This document shows positions 37,464-44,992 of a stretch of DNA of 44,992 bases, in pieces; the stretch's first letter is position 1; every line of letters starts with the position of its first letter. The notes beneath the pieces are model-generated. The model did not search any database, was not told where the DNA came from, and saw only the letters and a list, made by a program, of their open reading frames with translations. The DNA comes from Candidatus Kuenenia stuttgartensis (GTDB lineage Bacteria; Planctomycetota; Planctomycetia; Isosphaerales; Isosphaeraceae). The position numbers were made by a program, and so were the translations under genes. The DNA is taken from NCBI GenBank assembly GCA_945865635.1, contig CAMBEP010000037.1, positions 1 through 44,992 of the forward strand, in the 5' to 3' direction.

Positions 37464-39305
37464 TCAGTGATTCAGGATAAATTCGTTCGAGTTGAGCAAG
37501 GCCCAGGTCAGGTCCTCGCCCGCCATTCGCAGGGCCTGATAACCCGGTGTCTGCTTGATATTGGCCGGCTTCGCCGTCTGGCCCTGGGCCAGTGTCGCAA
37601 AAAGCCGGCTGAAGGCCGCTTCTGCCTCCTGACGCTCTTTCAAGGTCGGCTGACGTGTCAAAATCAGGCCATACAACGAATCCGTCAGTACGCCGATCGG
37701 CTGACGGCTCGCCATGGCCGTTTCCACCAGAGTCTGCATCCGCGAATCCGGCGTCTTGAAGCTGGCAATCACCTGATCCGTCATCGGCCCGTGCATCATC
37801 ATCATCGCCTGAGGCATCGTCCCCTCAAATTCCGACGACTCGCCCCCCTCGTCGTTCGCAAAGTTCCGCACAAACTGACGTACCCAGTTATGCCTCTGTG
37901 CTATCCGCCTGCTGTCCGCATCCTTGCCTGAGCCAAGCCCGGCATCCACCTGGCTGAATGTCAATATCGACTCGTAAAGCTGCTCTGGAGACATCGGCTT
38001 CAGGGTCATCCGCGTGAACAGAGTCCCGCCCTGCTTCCGGTCCGCCGCCGGAACCTCCGACGACAATTGATACGGAAGGCTCGTCGCAACCGTCGTGATC
38101 AGCCACTTCAAATCAAAATTCTGCTTCACCAGCCCATCGGCCAGAAAGTCCAGAATCGACGGCAATATCGCTTCATTGTGCTCGCCAAAATCATCAACCG
38201 GATTCACATAACCCTTCCCCATGAAGTGCGCCCAGTATCGATTCACAATCGCCCGCGCCAATTGCCTGCGATCCTTCAAAATGATAAAATCCGCCAATGC
38301 CTGTCGCCGTGGCTTTGTCTCATAATTCTGCATCTCCGCACCACCAATATATAGCGGCGGCACACTCGCCCCCATCGCGTTCCTGCGCTCAAACATGCTC
38401 CAGGCCGTCGTCGGCTGATCCCGCACGATAAACCCTTCCGGACGATTGTTATCGCCCTTCTGCGTGTCGTCTCGCGGCAAATCCTCCCTCTCAAGACCCA
38501 GAAAAAAACTGTTGATCCCCCAAAAATCGTTCTGCTTCCAGACATTGTTCAAAAAATGGTCGTGGCACTGCGTGCATTGGATCTGCAACCCCAGAAATAC
38601 TCGCGTCGTTTTGCCCGTCAATGCAGTCGCCGCATTTTCGTCCGCCAGCCTCGATCCGCCAAACCGGGCATGCGCCAGTATATAATTCACCGCACCATTC
38701 TCTTTGTTCGACCCCTCGCCCGCAATCAATTCGCGAACCATCTTGTCCCACGGCTGATTCTGCAATATCTGCTGCCTCAGCCAGGTCTCAAATGCAGGCC
38801 CGTTTACATCCCGACCACCCATCGGATTACGCCCAATCAACGCATTACGCAACAAAAGCGCAAAGTTTCGCGGATAATCCGGGTGCTCCAGCAACTGCTC
38901 CACCAGTCGGCGACGCCCCTTCCGGTCGCCCATACCCATCGCAAGTGCCGCCTTGGCTTCATCAAGCGATGGCACCCGACCAATCGTATCCAAATACACC
39001 CGCCGCACAAAAACCACATCCGACGCCAACTCCGATGGCCAAACACCTGCCTCCTTCCAGGCTTCCACAAACTGACGGTCCAAATCATTCAGTGGCTCCG
39101 CAAAAGCCACCGCCGAATTCTTCCCGCCCGAGACCTTCCCCTTCGATACCTTCGGCTCCACCGTTTTCACCTTCGCCGATTTCTCCGTCTTGGCTTTGTA
39201 GGCCTGACCATGCACCGGCAGACCCGACCAAGCCAACACCATCACCAAAGCCAACGCCTTGGCCAGCGACTCATATCGCGAATTCCTGCTCTTGAAAAGT
39301 CTCAT
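37464..39305 (-). CDS. DUF1549/DUF1553 planctomycete protein without PSCyt1 domain
   Basis: 613 residues from the ATG at 39305, just after a GGAG-rich stretch; an upstream ATG would add 30 residues with no signal. A signal peptide (residues 1 to about 33, ending HGQA) and a Lys-rich linker (about 34-65) come first. DUF1549 follows (VFVRRVYLDTIGRVPSLDEA, then CTQCHDH, a CxxCH-type motif), and then DUF1553. Unlike the 3739-6624 protein, there is no N-terminal PSCyt1 haem-type domain. It is probably exported and works with the DUF1501 protein encoded downstream. Confidence 0.9.
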   Translation of the reverse strand: MRLFKSRNSRYESLAKALALVMVLAWSGLPVHGQAYKAKTEKSAKVKTVEPKVSKGKVSGGKNSAVAFAEPLNDLDRQFVEAWKEAGVWPSELASDVVFVRRVYLDTIGRVPSLDEAKAALAMGMGDRKGRRRLVEQLLEHPDYPRNFALLLRNALIGRNPMGGRDVNGPAFETWLRQQILQNQPWDKMVRELIAGEGSNKENGAVNYILAHARFGGSRLADENAATALTGKTTRVFLGLQIQCTQCHDHFLNNVWKQNDFWGINSFFLGLEREDLPRDDTQKGDNNRPEGFIVRDQPTTAWSMFERRNAMGASVPPLYIGGAEMQNYETKPRRQALADFIILKDRRQLARAIVNRYWAHFMGKGYVNPVDDFGEHNEAILPSILDFLADGLVKQNFDLKWLITTVATSLPYQLSSEVPAADRKQGGTLFTRMTLKPMSPEQLYESILTFSQVDAGLGSGKDADSRRIAQRHNWVRQFVRNFANDEGGESSEFEGTMPQAMMMMHGPMTDQVIASFKTPDSRMQTLVETAMASRQPIGVLTDSLYGLILTRQPTLKERQEAEAAFSRLFATLAQGQTAKPANIKQTPGYQALRMAGEDLTWALLNSNEFILNH

Positions 39306-39456
39306 GGTCGCTCCCCTCCCCCCCCCACTCAAACTCTCGTACCAAAGCCCGGGTTCACTACGCTTCCAAAACCGAAATGCCGTCGCGCTCAACACCTACC
39401 TATTCTACGACTTAAACAGAACAAGTGACACAACCAAATTGACCATTGACCTTTTT

Positions 39457-40194
39457 TTATTTCAGCCCAAGCCACTGATGAACCAACGCCCCCAATATCG
39501 CGCCCGCAATCGGCCCCGCGACCGGCACCCAGGCATACGACCAATCGCTTGTACCCTTACCAACTATCGGCAGAATCCAATGCGCAATCCTCGGCCCCAA
39601 ATCCCGAGCAGGATTGATCGCATATCCCGTCGCCCCACCCAGCGAGACTCCAATCGCCCAAACCAGAAGCCCTACAAGCATCGGCGAAAAGCCTCTCTCC
39701 AAATCCGATCCTTTCTGAAAATTGGACTCCGAAAAAATCATCAAAAGCCCAAACATCAAAACAAAGGTACCTATCATTTCGCTCAGAAAATTGTCCAACG
39801 GCTTGCGAATCGCCGGCCCTGTCGCAAAAACTGCCAGTTTCGTGGCCGGGTCCGCAGTCTCCTCAAAGTGTGGCCGATACGCAACCCAGGCGATCACTGA
39901 CCCAGATATCGCGCCCGCCATCTGCGCCAACAAATAACCCCCAACTTTTGACCAGGCAAAGCTCCCGACCACCGCCTGGGCAATCGTCACCGCCGGATTC
40001 AAATGCCCTCCACTCGCCGACTTCGAGGCATAAACACCCACCGTCACGGCAAACGCCCAACCCGCCGTTATCACGATCCAACCCGCTCCATGCCCCTTGG
40101 TTTTGCTGAGCAAAACATTCGACACCACGCCCTGACCAAGTACCACCAATAGAAATGTGCCCAGAAATTCCGCCATCAGTGCCGGGTCCATCAT
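39457..40194 (-). CDS. Aquaglyceroporin (MIP family, GlpF-like)
   Basis: 246 residues from the ATG at 40194 (GAGG 8 bases upstream); an upstream ATG at 40233 is possible. A six-helix channel with both half-helix motifs: GHLNPAVT in the first half and GYAINPARDLGPR in the second. Asp after the second NPAR is typical of glycerol facilitators rather than strict water channels. No glycerol kinase or glycerol dehydrogenase is adjacent, so the solute remains open. Confidence 0.9.
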   Translation of the reverse strand: MMDPALMAEFLGTFLLVVLGQGVVSNVLLSKTKGHGAGWIVITAGWAFAVTVGVYASKSASGGHLNPAVTIAQAVVGSFAWSKVGGYLLAQMAGAISGSVIAWVAYRPHFEETADPATKLAVFATGPAIRKPLDNFLSEMIGTFVLMFGLLMIFSESNFQKGSDLERGFSPMLVGLLVWAIGVSLGGATGYAINPARDLGPRIAHWILPIVGKGTSDWSYAWVPVAGPIAGAILGALVHQWLGLK

Positions 40195-40567
40195 ATCGAG
40201 TGCCTCACTTTGAAAGAGCCAGATTTTGAGCATTGGAGAAATCGGTCAAACCATTACAACATACAGGCCGGGCCGAGGTAAGCCTGTTCTGATTGCCAAG
40301 GCAAAATGCTTACGCGTCGTTTTCTGAATCGGACCCAACCCTAAGTTTCGCTCTCAACCGACCCGGCAAGAAAAAATCCAAAGGCAACTGACACTCCAGT
40401 TTCTGAATCTCCCAAACAATTCGACTTTTGGGAAGCCCAATTCGGAATCGTCCACGAAACATCATGAGGATTTGTTTCACTCGACTCTCGTCCTCGTTAC
40501 AATCAGCCTTGTTGACCTGCCATCATCAAAACCAACACCTTCCCAAAAATCAGGAAACCACGCCCAG
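40195..40567. other. Divergent intergenic region
   Basis: About 370 bases between the aquaglyceroporin (-) and the esterase fusion (+). It should hold both promoters. TACAAT at 40498-40503 may be a -10 for the + gene, but no good -35 is at the right distance. No repeat or small gene is seen. Confidence 0.4.
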
Positions 40568-42271
40568 ATGAGATTGCTCGCAACCCTTTCCGCCTTGCTC
40601 ATGACGCTGCCTGCCCTGGCCCAGGAAAAGCCGGTCCCTAAAGGCGAAGTCACCAAATACAGCTTCGAAAATTCCAAAGTCTTCCCGGGCACCCATCGCG
40701 ATTACTGGGTTTATGTGCCCAGGCAATACGACCCAGCCAAGCCTGCCTGCGTATTTGTCTGCCAGGACGGCGTTCAATACAACGCACCTGCTGTTTTTGA
40801 CAAGCTCATCGCCAGTGGCGAAATCCCGGTCACAATTGGCGTTTTTGTCATGCACGGCCGCGTCAGGGCGCAGTCTGACAAAGCCCTTGACCGCTTCAAC
40901 CGAAGCTTTGAATACGACGGCCTCGGCGACGGCTATGCCCGCTTTATTCTGGACGAACTTCTGCCCGATGTCGAAACCAAAACGACCACAGATGGCCGGG
41001 CCATCAAACTCTCCAAAAACGGCAACGACCGCGCCATCGCCGGTAATTCCTCAGGCGCCATCTGCGCCTTTACTGCCGCCTGGGAACGGCCCGATGCCTT
41101 CTCCCGCGTCTTTTCGGCCATCGGCACCTATGTCGGCCTGCGCGGGGGCAATGTTTATCCAACACTTGTCAGGAAGTATGAGCCCAAGCCGATCCGGGTC
41201 TTTCTTGAAGACGGCTCCAATGACCTGAACATCTATGGTGGAGACTGGTGGATGGCGAATCAGGAGCTGGAACGCTCGATGGTTTTCGCGGGGTATGAAG
41301 TCAAGCACTCCTGGGGCGACGGCGGCCACAATGGCAAGCACGCCGGCGAAGTCTTCCCCGAAGCCATCAAATGGCTCTGGAGCGGGTGGCCAGCACCGGT
41401 CAAGGCCGGCAAAGGCTCCAGCCAGATGCAAGAAATCCTGATCCCCGGCGAAGGCTGGGAATTGGTGGGCGAAGGCTACCAATTCACCGAAGGCCCGACC
41501 ACCGATAAGGCTGGAACGGTTTATTTCAACGACATTCCAAAGGACACAACCTACAAGATCGGCGCCGATGGCAAGCCGGTGGTAATCAACAATGCCTCCA
41601 ACAAGTCCAATGGCATGGGCTTTGGCCCGGATGGCCGCCGCTATGTCGTATCCACCGGCACAGAGCAGATTCTGGCCATTGATCCTGACAATAAAGCGAC
41701 GGTGATTGCCGAAGGAATTCGGGGCAACGATCTCGTCGTCCTGAGCAACGGAAACGTTTATGTGACCAACCCATCCTCAAACAACGAGCCTGGCAAAGTC
41801 TGGCTGGTCAAGCCTAATGGCGATAAGCAGGTGGTGGACACAGGCCTGAACTTCCCCAACGGTGTCACGGCATCGCCCGACCAAAGCCTGCTTTATGTGG
41901 CCGAAGCCCGCAGCCACTGGGTTTGGTCCTATCAGATCCAGGCCGATGGTTCGCTGAAACACAAGCAGAAATACTATCACCTGCATATGCCCGACAACGC
42001 AGATGCCGCCGGTGCCGATGGCATTCGGGTGGATCGCGACGGCCGGCTTTATGTGACCACACGGCAGGGCATTCAGGTTTGCGATCAGGCGGGGCGGGTG
42101 AATTGCATTATCCCCACGCCTAATGGAAAATCATCAAACCTGACCTTCGGAGGCCCGGACTTGAATGTGATTTATGTCACAGCCGGCGAAAAGGTCTATA
42201 AGCGCAAGGTGAAGACAGTGGGTGCCAATGCCTGGCAGACACCGATCAAGCCCGCCACCCCAAGGCTTTGA
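40568..42271 (+). CDS. Secreted esterase fused to SMP-30/gluconolactonase-like propeller
   Basis: 567 residues from the ATG at 40568, which begins a signal peptide (MRLLATLSALLMTLPALAQ). Residues about 30-285 are an alpha/beta hydrolase of the enterochelin-esterase / feruloyl-esterase type. HRDYWVYVPRQYD leads it, the nucleophile Ser is in GNSSG (about 192), a likely Asp in DGSND and His in GGHNGKH. Residues about 300-560 resemble an SMP-30/gluconolaconase (LRE-like) beta-propeller: QFTEGPTTDKAGTVYF, SNGMGFGPDGR, NFPNGVTASPDQ and DGIRVDRDGRLYVTT. Both halves look complete. Joint action on a carbohydrate ester and lactone is inference. Confidence 0.88.
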   Translation: MRLLATLSALLMTLPALAQEKPVPKGEVTKYSFENSKVFPGTHRDYWVYVPRQYDPAKPACVFVCQDGVQYNAPAVFDKLIASGEIPVTIGVFVMHGRVRAQSDKALDRFNRSFEYDGLGDGYARFILDELLPDVETKTTTDGRAIKLSKNGNDRAIAGNSSGAICAFTAAWERPDAFSRVFSAIGTYVGLRGGNVYPTLVRKYEPKPIRVFLEDGSNDLNIYGGDWWMANQELERSMVFAGYEVKHSWGDGGHNGKHAGEVFPEAIKWLWSGWPAPVKAGKGSSQMQEILIPGEGWELVGEGYQFTEGPTTDKAGTVYFNDIPKDTTYKIGADGKPVVINNASNKSNGMGFGPDGRRYVVSTGTEQILAIDPDNKATVIAEGIRGNDLVVLSNGNVYVTNPSSNNEPGKVWLVKPNGDKQVVDTGLNFPNGVTASPDQSLLYVAEARSHWVWSYQIQADGSLKHKQKYYHLHMPDNADAAGADGIRVDRDGRLYVTTRQGIQVCDQAGRVNCIIPTPNGKSSNLTFGGPDLNVIYVTAGEKVYKRKVKTVGANAWQTPIKPATPRL

Positions 42272-42295
42272 TTCACGACAGGCCATAAAACAAAA

Positions 42296-42340
42296 AAAGG
42301 TGTCAGGAACCAAATAAAAAAGGCTCCTGGCACCTTTATG
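42296..42340 (+). terminator. Terminator of the esterase fusion gene
   Basis: AAAGGTGTCAGGAACC (42296-42311) pairs with GGCTCCTGGCACCTTT (42322-42337) with two mismatches and an A-rich loop. It begins 24 bases after the stop. The T run is short, so termination may be leaky. Confidence 0.7.
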
Positions 42341-42413
42341 AATTGGTAGATCGGTTTTATTTTTATAACATGTTTTAGGTGATTAAAAGTGCGATTTAAC
42401 AGGTTTATTTTAG

Positions 42414-42674
42414 TTATACTCTTCGCGGTCATAAACGACATGTTTTGATCGAGAAAGATGCCAGAGGCATCAAAGCCTGTAGCCGGTGGTTGAGCGAAGC
42501 GACACCACCGGACTTGCATGCGAAATGAAAATGCTGGCACCCCGGCCGGGTTGCAAGAAGCGGTTGGTCGTCTCGCCGTCCGGTGGTGTCGTCGCTCGCG
42601 CTCCTCAACCACCGGCTACAGGCTTCAGATGCCTCCGGCATCCTTTGAATGCGCGTTGTCTATTTTATGGCCGC
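42414..42674. repeat. Dispersed palindromic element, copy 3, core inverted
   Basis: Flanks match those of copy 2 on the + strand (left end TATACTCTTCGCGG, right end near TATGGCCGC). The core (42480-42618, 139 bp) runs in the orientation of copy 1: the GAGCGAAGCGAC arm first, then GCTGGCACCCCGGC, then the GTCGTCGCT..GCTCC arm. Relative to its flanks the core is therefore inverted compared with copies 1 and 2. It is more diverged than the other two, mainly in the core middle and the right flank. Confidence 0.8.
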
Positions 42675-42698
42675 CCTGTGAATCATCACGCATTCCTC

Positions 42699-42750
42699 GT
42701 TGCACGTGCCCTACATGTGGAGGCATTTCCAGCCGTAGGGCACGTGCAAC
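42699..42750. repeat. Perfect 16-bp inverted repeat
   Basis: Arms GTTGCACGTGCCCTAC (42699-42714) and its exact complement (42735-42750) flank a 20-base loop. Each arm also contains the palindrome GCACGTGC. There is no T run, so it does not look like a terminator. Confidence 0.85.
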
Positions 42751-42779
42751 GTGCCGCGAGTTTTGGGGAGAAACCACGC

Positions 42780-42879
42780 CAGAAGAGGCCGAGACAACCG
42801 ATTAATGTTGAATGACCCCTTTTGCTTCCCAGAAGAGGCCGAGACAACAGATTAATGTTGAATGACCCCTTTTGCTTCC
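42780..42879. repeat. Direct tandem duplication, 50-bp unit
   Basis: Two units of exactly 50 bases (AGAAGAGGCCGAGACAAC.. at 42781 and 42831) differ at one or two positions. The last bases TTGCTTCC are repeated once more. No gene is seen in it. Confidence 0.85.
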
Positions 42880-42920
42880 ATTGCTTCCAGGCGGCTTCAA
42901 CTCCCTCAACACAACTAGCA

Positions 42921-43370
42921 CTATTTTTCATCCGATTCGGATATCGCTTCGAGAATTCTGAGTCGTATCGATTCGCTCTCTTCGGCTTCCCAGATAATCT
43001 CGTAGATCCAATCACCTAGCAGCTCTTTGGAAATGCATCCTGCCGCGACATGATAACTGATATTCTCGGCCCGGTTAATAAAGGTTTTGGCACAGAAAGT
43101 GAAGCCGTTAATCAGTAACATCTGAGTACACAAATTAATCGCTAATCGTTTGTTGCCATCCAGAAAGACATGAAACTTGCAAACGCTAAAAAAAAGATGT
43201 GTCAACTTGTCTTCGATGGCCGGATAGTACTCGTCGTTTCTGATGTGCGCCAGCACGGAATCAAGCAGATCCAAGGCCCTCGCTCCATCTAACCCGCCTC
43301 CACTATATTCAAGGGTCATCTTGTGAGTTTGCTCAACTTCTTGAATCGTGATGTATCGCCAATCCATCAT
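42921..43370 (-). CDS. Doc-type Fic family toxin
   Basis: 149 residues, typical for Doc. The active-site motif HVFLDGNKR (H67-R75) fits Doc (HxFx[DN][AG]NKR) rather than AMPylating Fic (HPFxxGNGR). P1 Doc phosphorylates and inactivates EF-Tu, so kinase activity is likely here. Its first 4 bases overlap the end of the HTH partner gene (ATGA), suggesting coupled translation as in toxin-antitoxin pairs. No Phd-like antitoxin is present; the partner is much larger. Confidence 0.85.
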   Translation of the reverse strand: MMDWRYITIQEVEQTHKMTLEYSGGGLDGARALDLLDSVLAHIRNDEYYPAIEDKLTHLFFSVCKFHVFLDGNKRLAINLCTQMLLINGFTFCAKTFINRAENISYHVAAGCISKELLGDWIYEIIWEAEESESIRLRILEAISESDEK

Positions 43371-44392
43371 TCACGCTCCTTCAGACGTTTCATCACATCC
43401 TTGGCTTCTTCCAGCCGCGCGGCCAGTTCCTGGCTTTTCTCGCCTAAAAACCGCTCAAACTCGTCGCGCTGAAGCGGTGTTACATATTCTTTCAACTGAA
43501 TGTGCAGGGCATCGCGAAATGCCAGGTCACGACTGGCCATTTTGTTCCGCACCCGCTCAATCAACGGTTTCAATAATGCCTGGGCCTCGAATTCCTTATA
43601 AATCTGATCCACTTCCCAGTAACTCAGTTTTCCGCCTTTCTCTGAGCTCTTGCGTTGAAGCACGTCGGCCAGGCCAAATTCAAACGAAGCGATCAAATCC
43701 AGGATTTCTGAATAAAAGGTGTCTCGCGGGTTGTCGGTTTGCTCCAGCCTCAACACCTTGCGATACTCTTTCGCTTTCTCCCGAAAAATACTCACGTAAA
43801 TCTTGTCGGTATAAACAGCATATTTAAAATTCCCCATCTCGACACAGTCCCGCAGCGCGTCCGTAAACTGCTTGCGATAATTCTCCTCAACAAAGGCGGC
43901 GTGCAGAAAATCCTCGTCCCGCTGGTTGATGTACTTGGTGGCCCCGCCAGTACGCATGTTGATTGTGTCAATAACGATATCAAGAATCACTCTTCGCAGC
44001 AGGGCCGCCCGTTCTGATTCCCTCATCAGCATCGCAAGATTCAGAAATGCCCGGAAATCCAGAATGCCCAGCTGAGGTGTCCGGCTGATGTTCCCGAAAT
44101 CTGCTTCGGGAACATCCATCTCCTGAATCGCTAACTTCAGTGACTTCAGCCTGTTACCTTTGAGAACCTCATAACCGTTTCGGGCCAGTTCATCAGCGTT
44201 CTGTTCCAGGTAATTCTCGACAGTTCGAAGCGAAACGTCGAAGAAGTAAGCCACCTGTTCTTTAAGAACAACAGTCTTGCCCTCAAATGCGATGCCCCGA
44301 ACCCCTGCCGCCCGCTCAATTTCAGCCAGCGCATACGGGTTGTTCAGAATGTTCTGCCGCGCGATCGGCGAATCTGTCAGGTCTTTGCTCAT
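43367..44392 (-). CDS. HTH DNA-binding partner of the Doc-like toxin
   Basis: 341 residues from the ATG at 44392 (GAGGAG about 10 bases upstream); a TTG at 44410 is possible. It begins MSKDLTDSPIARQNILNNP, and a helix-turn-helix-like segment (EQVAYFFDVSLRTVENYLEQ) lies near residues 45-64. NRLKSLKLAI and TKYINQRDEDF follow, and the C-terminal part is helical with coiled-coil character (about 300-341). Similar proteins are found next to Fic/Doc genes in many bacteria and are annotated only as DNA-binding. Antitoxin and autoregulator are reasonable guesses, not proven. Confidence 0.75.
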   Translation of the reverse strand: MSKDLTDSPIARQNILNNPYALAEIERAAGVRGIAFEGKTVVLKEQVAYFFDVSLRTVENYLEQNADELARNGYEVLKGNRLKSLKLAIQEMDVPEADFGNISRTPQLGILDFRAFLNLAMLMRESERAALLRRVILDIVIDTINMRTGGATKYINQRDEDFLHAAFVEENYRKQFTDALRDCVEMGNFKYAVYTDKIYVSIFREKAKEYRKVLRLEQTDNPRDTFYSEILDLIASFEFGLADVLQRKSSEKGGKLSYWEVDQIYKEFEAQALLKPLIERVRNKMASRDLAFRDALHIQLKEYVTPLQRDEFERFLGEKSQELAARLEEAKDVMKRLKERE

Positions 44393-44421
44393 CTGCTGAA
44401 AACTCCTCAATTTTCCTTGCC

Positions 44422-44703
44422 TCAGGCTTGAATGATTTCCCAGGGCAGGGCGAATTCCGCAAGCGGTGTGTCATGCGCCGCCCACACGTGTCGCAAGTCG
44501 GCCGAGTTGAATACTGCAACGGTGACGGCAGCCAAGTCCACCCAAGGTGCCATCACTACCACAACCCGCCGTTCGGCCAGCGTGATCGACAACAGAGCGT
44601 GCACGCCATATGAGCCATATATTTGCGGCTCGATCAGCGATGCCACGCCTTCAAACCCTTCACCCAGAAACCAATCACGCCCCGCCGTCTGCCTCATCGT
44701 CAT
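44422..44703 (-). CDS. Small unrecognised protein
   Basis: 93 residues from the ATG at 44703 (an ATG at 44697 and a TTG at 44748 are also in frame). Hydrophobic, beta-like stretches (VHALLSITLAERRVVVVMAP) alternate with polar ones. There is no signal peptide. It overlaps the end of the next upstream gene by 29 bases and ends 30 bases before the HTH-partner start, so it may belong to the same transcript. No family recognised. Confidence 0.5.
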   Translation of the reverse strand: MTMRQTAGRDWFLGEGFEGVASLIEPQIYGSYGVHALLSITLAERRVVVVMAPWVDLAAVTVAVFNSADLRHVWAAHDTPLAEFALPWEIIQA

Positions 44704-44992
44704 GTTCGGCGTTCTGAACCTCGCCGCAGACCGACTCGAAAAGCTCAAAGTACCGCTCCGAGAATGCCTGAAGTGTTAACGCGAACGCCTTGCGGGTCAC
44801 GTGCAGGGCCAGTATCTCCGCCGCACGGAGGCCTACCGCCTGAAACTCCGGAAAGACGTCCCTGGCGGTATCCAAATCGCCAGCGTTCCGCATCCCATAG
44901 TCAGCAGCCCAGAGCGAGTACACGAGACGCTCCCATTCCGAAAGGCAATCGAAGCCGTCTCTGGCTTTCTTCTGGATGACACGGTCGCCCGC
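44675..44992 (-). CDS. Unrecognised protein, 5' end beyond the window
   Basis: 105 C-terminal codons are visible; the frame is open to the last base of the window, so the start lies outside. It is helical and polar, with SEWERLVYSLWAADYGMRNA as its most distinctive segment. The last 20 residues are acidic. An internal GTG at 44923 is possible but not needed. It is not assigned to a family. It is on the same strand as, and overlaps, the small gene downstream. Confidence 0.6.
   Translation of the reverse strand, partial: AGDRVIQKKARDGFDCLSEWERLVYSLWAADYGMRNAGDLDTARDVFPEFQAVGLRAAEILALHVTRKAFALTLQAFSERYFELFESVCGEVQNAEHDDEADGGA

Noticed and set aside
36330..37931. 533-codon open frame on the + strand across the second DUF1501 gene
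   Set aside because: Arg/His-rich shadow of two well-supported minus-strand genes.
44623..44979. 118-codon + strand frame at the right edge
   Set aside because: Arg/Pro-rich composition typical of an antisense shadow; the minus strand frames read as more protein-like.
1..44992. CRISPR array, tRNA, rRNA, IS transposase or prophage
   Set aside because: Looked for and not seen; the tandem repeat at 114-500 has 133-bp units and no spacer pattern.

Overview
The window looks like chromosomal DNA of a free-living planctomycete (phylum Planctomycetota). The main evidence is two separate pairs of genes for a DUF1501 protein and a PSCyt/DUF1549-DUF1553 protein, which are hallmarks of that phylum. A giant surface protein with an LEPR-like N-terminal motif, stand-alone csrA and long intergenic palindromic repeats fit the same picture. 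No rRNA, tRNA, CRISPR array, phage or IS transposase was recognised.

Layout. 1-831 is non-coding: a tandem ~133-bp hairpin repeat, then a promoter/operator region. 832-6624 (+) is an operon: a secreted internally repeated protein, a DUF1501 protein and a large planctomycete cytochrome-type protein. A 2-keto-4-pentenoate hydratase-type gene and a small AhpD/CMD-type gene follow. 8582-14217 (+) is a heavy-metal RND efflux pair (CusB/CusA type) with unusual domain content. 14325-15803 (+) is a UvrC lacking its usual C-terminal HhH domain; it converges with nadA plus an endonuclease/exonuclease/phosphatase gene (-). 18196-21279 (-) is the giant surface protein, followed by an MDR oxidoreductase (-) and csrA (-). 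trxB, ftsH, a PfkB kinase and a BCP peroxiredoxin are on +. 28574-32564 (-) holds a cysteine-synthase-like enzyme, a VOC protein, an aldehyde dehydrogenase and ispD. 32735-34688 (+) holds an Mrr-like nuclease, an unknown small protein and a CoaC-type flavoprotein. 34799-40194 (-) holds a Gly/Asn-rich secreted protein, the second DUF1501 / DUF1549-DUF1553 pair and an aquaglyceroporin. 40568-42271 (+) is an esterase / SMP-30 fusion. The right end (-) holds a Doc-like toxin with a large HTH partner and two small unrecognised genes.

The most unusual non-coding signal is a ~262-bp, multiply palindromic element present three times (8163-8426, 22701-22963, 42414-42674). Its ~138-bp core is inverted relative to its flanks in the third copy. 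Other points of interest are an A-B-A-B repeat protein translationally coupled to DUF1501 behind a promoter with a perfect palindrome in its spacer, a CusA with a ~250-residue insertion beside a CusB carrying both HMBD and YHS metal-binding domains, and the short UvrC.

All family assignments are from reading motifs by eye; no database search was possible.
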